Assembly (NCBI GenBank): GCA_025093555.1
Contig: JAIWNF010000018.1
Location: 744,001 to 808,000 of the forward strand
Reading direction: 5' to 3'
DNA length: 64,000 bases
Source: Circinella umbellata
Lineage: Eukaryota > Mucoromycota > Mucoromycetes > Mucorales > Lichtheimiaceae
The translations under genes were made by a program, and so were the position numbers. Each line of letters begins with the position of its first letter. Position 1 is the first letter of the stretch. Below, piece after piece: positions 57,428-64,000 of this stretch. Below the pieces are notes generated by a model, which was given only the letters and a program-made list of their open reading frames with translations, did not search any database and was not told where the DNA came from.

Positions 57428-60400
57428 ATGCTCAAATGTCCATACGCTTCATGTAAAAACCGTAGCTTTCGAACTGAAAAAGCAGTAAATGTGCATTTAA
57501 GCTCACATAAAGAGCCGTTACCGTTTAATTCATATATTGCTTCGAATCAAATCGATTGCAGTACACACCAAGAGGAAAATGCCGCGTCGTTCCTCGACGA
57601 CGAGTACGACTATCATGTGAGCCTTCCTTTTTTTTAATTCTTATCATGTCTATTTCTTTTTTTTTCGTCAACTAACGATTAAAGATAAAGGATGATTATG
57701 CAACCGATATGGACGATGATGGTCATTCTTCTTTTATAAAAACAAACTCTAATAACGACAAAAACGCCATAAGAAAATGTATGTATATATATATATATAT
57801 ATATATAAGTCAATGATAATTAATATTAGTGAACTAAATATTGTATTGTAGTTATGACCGTAACTGAAGTAGATATGGAAGATAGCAATGGTGGGAATGG
57901 TAGCAGCGGAAATAGTCTAAAATTAAATGGTATTGAATTACGATTTGCTCGAGCATCTTTATCAGCAGGGTTATCTAAAGCAAAACATACAGAGTAAGTT
58001 GAAGGTTTACAACAACAATATTAAACACAGTATGACTCACAAAAAAATGTAGATTTGCAGATATTATACAAGATGCTGCTGATTTGGTGTATAATACTGG
58101 TAAGCCTTTAAAAATCTCAACCCGTACACTTGATGGTCTCTTTGCAAAAATTAATACAGAATGTGACGGACAATCAGTGGTAAGGCACTTCAACTTACTA
58201 GTTATTGTATTTTCTTTTTGTTTCAAAAACTAATAGCCTATATTAATAGTCTTTTTATGAGCATAACTTTGATATATCTGCTGTCCATGGAATTCCTAAT
58301 AATTGTATTAAAGATTTTCGTGATTCATATGGGACCATTAAACTTGTTTATCGCAATATCAAGGAACTTTGTGAGCTTTTGTTTAATTATGAAGAGTTTT
58401 GGGAAGATACTATCCTGTTACCCGAAATCTGGGAAAGAGATGGTAAACGAGTGGTACAGGATATACACACAGCCAGATGGTGGAATCAGCTACAGGTAAG
58501 AATATACTTTCAATAAATTATATATATTTAAAAGCTGTGCATATGAACAATAATAATTTTTACTTCAGGCTAAACTTCCGCTTGGTGCCATCGTTTTGGC
58601 TCTACTTTTATCGTCAGATGAAACTGTAGTAAGTGGAAACAATCGAGCATTCGCACATCCTTTATATCTTAAACTAGGTAACGATTTATCCAATACAGAA
58701 GACATTTCGTTTTATTGATTTATTTTTGGTTAATTAACTAAAAGCATTTATTATTTAATAGGAAACACACCCAAAGACATCCGCAACAAAGCAACAAACC
58801 GAGCTAGTCGTGTATTAGCATACTTCCCAATTTTACATTGTCCAAATAATAACAACAAATTGAGGCAATCATGGTCAAACATTAAATGCTGCATTATCCA
58901 TTACTGTTTACAAATTATCCTCGCACCATTTGCCGATAGGGCTCCTTATAGGTATCATATAACATAATTTAGATGATATTGTTAAGATGGCACTAAACGT
59001 TGATCTTGTATCTTTAGCACAATCTCAATGACAGGCCCATATAATAAAATTTACCAAGTTGTACCGGCATTAGCTGGTTATATCGCTGATTTACCAGAGC
59101 AGTAAGTGATTACGATTTGATTTGTCGACAGTATAGCAATGTATTAACAAATGTTATGGTTTATATAGACGATTAATGGCTGGAGTCAAGAGTGGTATGG
59201 CAACTTATACATGTCCACGATGTTGGACTGTCACAGCAGACTTCCATCTTCCCTACTACAACACGAAAAAAAGAAAAACAAACACCATGAAACAAATATG
59301 TGAATGTGGAATGAAACTCATTAAAGCTGGAAAGGATGGATTAGCCAAAGAACTATCGAAGAAATATTCAACACAGCTTGTGGATGTAAGTTTGATAAGT
59401 GTTATGCACAGTCTTTTTTTTTCTTTTCTCAAAAAAAAATGCCATTAATTACTTATTAAAATTTTGAGTTATTTTAGAATGCTTTTGAAACTGTACCTCA
59501 CTTTTCAATATTTGATAGTTTAGTCGTCGATACACTCCACCAACTTGGTGGAGCTTATACCCATCTTGTGGAATGCGTTCAAAGAATGTTGACTGAGGGA
59601 GATATTGAGGAAATTAACTCCAGGTAGTGATTCGGATGTGAATGTTAATATATCTTTTTATTTATTGTTTATAAATTGCAATACTTTTTATCGAATCAAT
59701 AGAGCAAAGCATCTACCTCATTTCTGAGAACAAAGGACGTTCCCGTCAGGATATATGCTTTGTAGCATTACCAGTCCAACATACATGGAATTAAGACATC
59801 ACCTATCAGTAAGTAGCATCTTTAATTTATACCTGAAAACTAAAAGAGAAAGAAACAAATCATGATAAATGTATACTTTATAGATCTTACTGTCTTTAAT
59901 TCATGACAAGGTGTCATCACAGACGGTTCTCTGCCTACGGCACTTTATAGATTTCTTTTATCAAGCCACTTCTAAAGAACATTCTGGAGACACAATTCAA
60001 AAAATGCAAGATTCCCTTAAATTATATAATACGTATAGTCCAGCAATTGCTTTATATTCAAAGGTATTTTTCATATGTTTTGGCTTATATTTTTCCCTTG
60101 TTTTACATAGCTGCTTTTCTATAATATTAACAGCATTATATTTAGTCTAAATTGTGCTTTCCGAAAAACCATTCTCTATGGAAATATGCAAAAGACATTG
60201 AAATGCGTGGTGTAGTATCGTCATACTCTACTGAAGCTTCTGAAAACCAACATAAACAAGATGCGAAACAACCTGCAAAACGGACCAATTTTAATAGGAC
60301 AGTTTTCACTGGACAGGTATCATTCATTTTTATTTTTATATTACAATTAATTTACAATCATTACCTACAAAATTTTTACTTGATGATATTGAACTAAGAT

Positions 60401-62112
60401 CTTGATTCAATTCTCTTTAACAAATGTGAATTCTATGGATCAATTTCTATGGGATATCAAATGCGGGATATTTACACCTAAAGATGGGAAAATTTAAAAC
60501 ACGTTATGATGCTTTCTTTGATTCGTGTGATTTACAACAAATAGCGATGATCAAAACCAATATATGTAACAACCAAACTTTCTTACCATCCACAAGAATC
60601 TTGTGTGCTCCACTTGACAGAGGGAAGTTAGTCACAATTGAGAGCATTCAAAATCAAGAAGAGTTATTTGAGAAGCTGGAAGATCAAATTCGCACATACC
60701 TCGATACAGATATTATGAAACGGCCTCACAGACGACGAAAAAAAAACTACCCTAAACTTACAAGTAGCTCGGTAAGTATATAATCGTTATGGTAAGAATG
60801 GGAGTTTTATGTGTTCTTAATAAAAAAAACTAATGAGTTTTAAAGATAAAAGTTTATATGGTGCATACATTTTAGAATCGAAATTTTTATAAGTAATGTT
60901 TCAATTTTATTCTTTTAAACCACCGTCACTATACTAATTTTTTATCAGGTTATGGAGGGATATAGGATATTAGATGAAAGGTTATATGTTCCACCTGTTC
61001 AGTAACTCTATAGTGAGACTTATATCATTTTAGAACTTCTAATGACTTCAATTATTTATATAGCATCCGTTACTGAACAATATAATTCAATATATCATTA
61101 ACATATATCATAATAATTTCTAGGTTTTTTATATTACTAGCAGCATCCAAAAACCCATGAATGCTTTCTTGTAAAGAATTTGAATGAATAATCACATTTT
61201 AGTTAGTACTTCTTTTCTTCAATATTTTAACTTTTAGAAACAAATTTGCCTAGTATATCTTTTTTCTTTGCTTTGTGCTCTACATCTTTTTCTTTACTCT
61301 TCCCATTTTATGATGCTATTTTTATGTATTAAATGACAATATCCATATATCCATATACGGTTAAATATATACCCTTTATTTTACATAGATTTGTGAGTGT
61401 TTCAACTTTGGTTCGATCATAGATATCCCCAGCCAAAGTTGCAAATCACCCACCAACTTTGAGCCTCAAAAAAAAGATATTTTCTGTGAAAACCAAACAG
61501 ACTAATCTACAAATATTGTTCTCCATGGTTATAACTTTCATTTTTGTGGGTTAGTTTTTGTTTTGGATTTAGTTGTGTTTATTAATAGACCATTGAAAAT
61601 AGACCGAAAAAACTTCGATTCTAAAATGTATGCACCTTACTGTATTAAAACTACAGAAAAAGGCAGATGATGATAATGATCTTTACACAGAAAAATTTCG
61701 GGCAAACAGAAATTTTAGAAACAATGAATGGCGAGATTTTGCCGAAATCAAAGGAGGCTATTACGGTCGTTTACTGCTATTTTTTGAAATGAAATTTATA
61801 AAAAATGACAAGACTGAACTAAATTTGGAGCTATGCCTAATCGAGCCCTACATTCCAGTAAAGGACCGCAACGGATACCACGTACCTCATATCACGGGAA
61901 TGGAGGTATTGGAAAATTTACCTGGGGGAATACATGATAAAGTAAAAGTTATATCCATTGATCTAATTATTCGACAAGTGCATATTGTCCCAGACCTAGC
62001 TACAAACAAAGATAAAGATGGTTATTATAGTCAGTATCTGTTGAATCATGATATCAATGCATACAGTTGGTCTGAAAATGAAGGTGTATTATTAGACCTG
62101 ATGAAGATCTGA
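57428..62112 (+). pseudogene. Plavaka-type transposase, about 16 exons, inactivated
   Basis: Exons: 57428-57616, 57685-57778, 57852-57993, 58053-58179, 58250-58495, 58569-58677, 58762-58951, 59018-59101, 59169-59385, 59478-59623, 59703-59808, 59884-60063, 60146-60316, 60399-60771, 60949-61005, then a coding island to 62112. It starts with a C2H2 finger (C4, C9, H23, H27). Plavaka landmarks: RWWNQLQAKLPLGAIVLALL then SSDETVVSG, VVPALAGYIADLPEQRLMAG, TCPRCWTVTADFHLP, DTLHQLGGAYTHLVECV, FPKNHSLWKYAKDIEMRGVV, YGRLLLFFEMKF and VISIDLIIRQVHIVPD. A TGA interrupts LPHF/EQRTFPSGY (exon 11), one nucleotide shifts the frame near 60485, TAA follows LYVPPVQ, and the C-terminal block needs another shift near 61660. 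In this family the enzyme excises and inserts the element. Confidence 0.8.
61006..61575. other. non-coding segment interrupting the transposase 3' end
   Basis: About 570 bp without protein-like frames separate LYVPPVQ-TAA from the C-terminal coding island. It may be one or more introns or an insertion. A short hairpin (CAACTTTGG...CCAAAGTTG) lies at about 61399-61436. Confidence 0.4.
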
Positions 62113-62783
62113 TCACATGGGATGACGTGTTAAACAGTGAACCATTAGGTATATAATATCATCCTCCATTAAAATTATAGGTATAATGATGATCAAAGTA
62201 TATAGGGTTTAGTTAAATATCATAGTATTTAAGTCAATTGAAATTCTTTAGCTATCTTATTACCCAAACTCTTATCGTTTTTAATAAAATTATATATTTG
62301 CTGACGTAATAATCAAAGTTATGCATGGATTACGAATCATAAACTTTGCTCATAAAAACCATCAAATAAGCTAGTATAAGAAAGGCTTATAGAATTGAAT
62401 AGTAGATATATTTTAGCTTGTTAGAGCTTTTCTAAACTTTTTTAATCCTTTCTAATCCTTTCTATCTTCTTAATATCCAATATAGGCTATTTAGACTTTT
62501 CTATCGTATTATTCTTTATTTCTAGACCTTCCTAAATAACTGTCATTTCACCGATGTTACATCTTTTTTCTGCTGACGATTGTAAATTGAGTATGGCAAC
62601 GAATCCATCTGATACGACAATTGGCTTTATATACCCATGGACCATATTGAATACAATACAACGGGTTCTCCTCAATTTTATAACCAACAATCCTTCCTTG
62701 TTAAAGATCGTCATCTTAAGATAATCAATACCATCCAACCTGATATTATGCATGACAATTAATAAATGCTATCACTCTTTCTT
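62113..62783. other. 3' flank of the transposase and subterminal repeats
   Basis: Contains pyrimidine-rich motifs (CTTTTCTAAACTTTTT, TCCTTTCTAATCCTTTC at 62428-62465) mirroring those near 53560-53610. A minus-strand frame at 62532-62753 (MHNIRLDGIDYLKMTIFNKE) has somewhat protein-like composition with no recognised domain. No complete gene is seen. Confidence 0.4.
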
Positions 62784-64000
62784 TATACACACGCACCTCT
62801 TCTTCCAAGTTATATCACTACGATGTTTTTGTTTGCTGTTGATATTGCTATCTTATTTTATTTTTCTACCGGTAGATTATATAACTTGTGCCAAAAATAC
62901 TGGAAACAATATTGATTGGAAAACGTGTTCTGGATATGGATTGATATTACGCTTCGTGTACTTGGGTTTGGATAATGGATATTTGGATAGTATGGAATAA
63001 AGAGGTTATTGGGGCTGTTAACTATGTTATACATATCATTACGGTAATAGTAATAAATTATTATTTGGATTGGTTTTTTTTTGAACAATGGTATTTGCTA
63101 TTATTTATTACGGGAACGGTCAAAATATCATTATTGTTATGAAATAATATAGGAAACGTTGTAGCATAAATAATGCTAGGAATAATATGGTATAAAAGAT
63201 ATAATGAACTGGAACGAGTAATAACATTTCGGCATCTTTGGGATTAGATCATTTGAAAAGTATAGATCTAGAAAGTTTGATGAATCTTTGAGTCGAATAG
63301 AATAATATTAAGCATCTTTATTGGCTTGCTGCCTGTAAATACATTATGAACACGGCATACTTTTTTTATGTAATATTTTTATGTTTTATAAGTAGCCTCG
63401 TTGAAAAAAAATGCACATTACAACTTTGAATCTATTGGATCTTGGATAGTCGGGTTGGATGAAAATATATCCATTTGCATCTAAACTTTCGGATGAGATA
63501 ATAATGCTAAATCCACATCAGCAGAACCCTATATTCTGTCGGATAAAAATGAATATTACCGCAACAATATATAATACTTTAATATACGCGAGTATTTTCT
63601 TGAGATAAACTGGACAGCCTCAAATATATGGTACTACTTATAATATTAACGGGAGAATATAGATATATATTACGAAGTATTTGTTCAGAAGGGATTGAGT
63701 ATATTATTGGATGGGACATATATCTAGTATACTGATCAAGGATTTTGAGCTAACATGATTATGAGGGATGGAAACCATCCTCGTATCGATAACAACATAC
63801 TCGAGAACGTCCAATAAGATAGAGTCGATTATCCAAAAGAATTTATGTATATATTTTATTGATGATAATAATAATAATATGCTAGCCATAACAACAACAC
63901 TACTTGGAATCCAATTCATAGTTGTAATACCTGATTCACTCTTTAACCCTTCATCCGTGTGTTTCTTCGATAATATGTGCTGTTCTATTAATAATATTAG
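62784..64000 (-). repeat. right arm of the long inverted repeat, running off the window
   Basis: Reverse complement of 51253-52454 with scattered substitutions and indels. The last base (64000) still aligns to 51253, so the true arm is longer. The inner ends coincide at a TGTGTGTAT-type repeat. Confidence 0.85.

Larger units (their letters stand above)
53500..62530. mobile_element. decayed Plavaka-type (CMC superfamily) DNA transposon with two divergent genes
   Basis: Contains a Plavaka-like transposase (57428-62112, plus) and an acidic partner gene (53934-57044, minus), head to head with 383 bp between start codons. Short purine-rich motifs recur in inverted orientation near both ends (53560-53610 and 62377-62470). 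The precise termini and target duplication were not found, so the limits are approximate. Both genes carry stops and frameshifts, so the element is not autonomous now. It lies wholly inside the long inverted repeat. Confidence 0.6.

Noticed and set aside
61395..61440. GGTTCGATCA resembling a tRNA B-box
   Set aside because: It lies in a short hairpin without an A-box or cloverleaf; no tRNA could be folded around it.
1..64000. tRNA genes and CRISPR arrays
   Set aside because: No sequence with both A- and B-box signals and no regularly spaced direct repeats with unique spacers was found; a CRISPR is not expected in a fungal genome.

Overview
The window looks like nuclear DNA of an early-diverging fungus, most likely a mucoralean Mucoromycota; the genus cannot be fixed by eye. 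Supporting signs are very AT-rich spacers, short GT..AG introns with GTAAG/GTATG donors, fungal-type genes (yapsin-like proteases, a GPI-type GH16, a thaumatin-like protein, mitochondrial MTO1, ribosomal P1) and mucoralean-type transposon relics. No tRNA, rRNA or CRISPR array was seen.

Layout. 1-35 kb is host-gene territory with AT-rich gaps: the 3' part of an HSL-type esterase (76-909), a coiled-coil protein (1894-2727, minus), a COX23-like twin CX9C protein (7116-7484), ribosomal protein P1 (8109-8664), two tandem aspartic proteases (9223-13575, minus), a three-exon small secreted cysteine protein (17466-18095, minus), a 12-exon MTO1 gene (23488-26695, minus) divergent from a membrane GNAT-like protein (26921-27550), an LRR/zinc-site protein (27875-29242), a thaumatin-like protein (30046-30888), a GPI-type GH16 (31750-33080, minus), a 43-residue CxxC protein (33720-33986) and a prohibitin-1 gene whose N-terminal half is missing (34297-35024, minus). 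Splice phases were checked by hand for nearly all of these.

35-44 kb has almost no genes. It is strikingly rich in the palindrome TACGTA and carries TA-flanked inverted-repeat elements, one nested in another. 44-51 kb is a graveyard of mobile DNA: a broken APE-type LINE, a frameshifted Harbinger-like (DDE_4) transposase with a C-terminal chromodomain-like segment, a split pseudogene of an unknown family, and two adjacent minisatellites.

51-64 kb is the most unusual part. Two arms of about 1.2 kb in inverted orientation (51253-52454 and 62784-64000, probably continuing past the window) enclose a decayed two-gene Plavaka-type transposon. Its transposase (plus, 57428-62112, about 16 exons) and an acidic partner gene (minus, 53934-57044, 8 exons) are head to head. 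Both carry stops that fit C-to-T change and both carry frameshifts. The partner gene also holds a 1.07-kb TA-flanked element in an intron, 16 bp from the splice acceptor.
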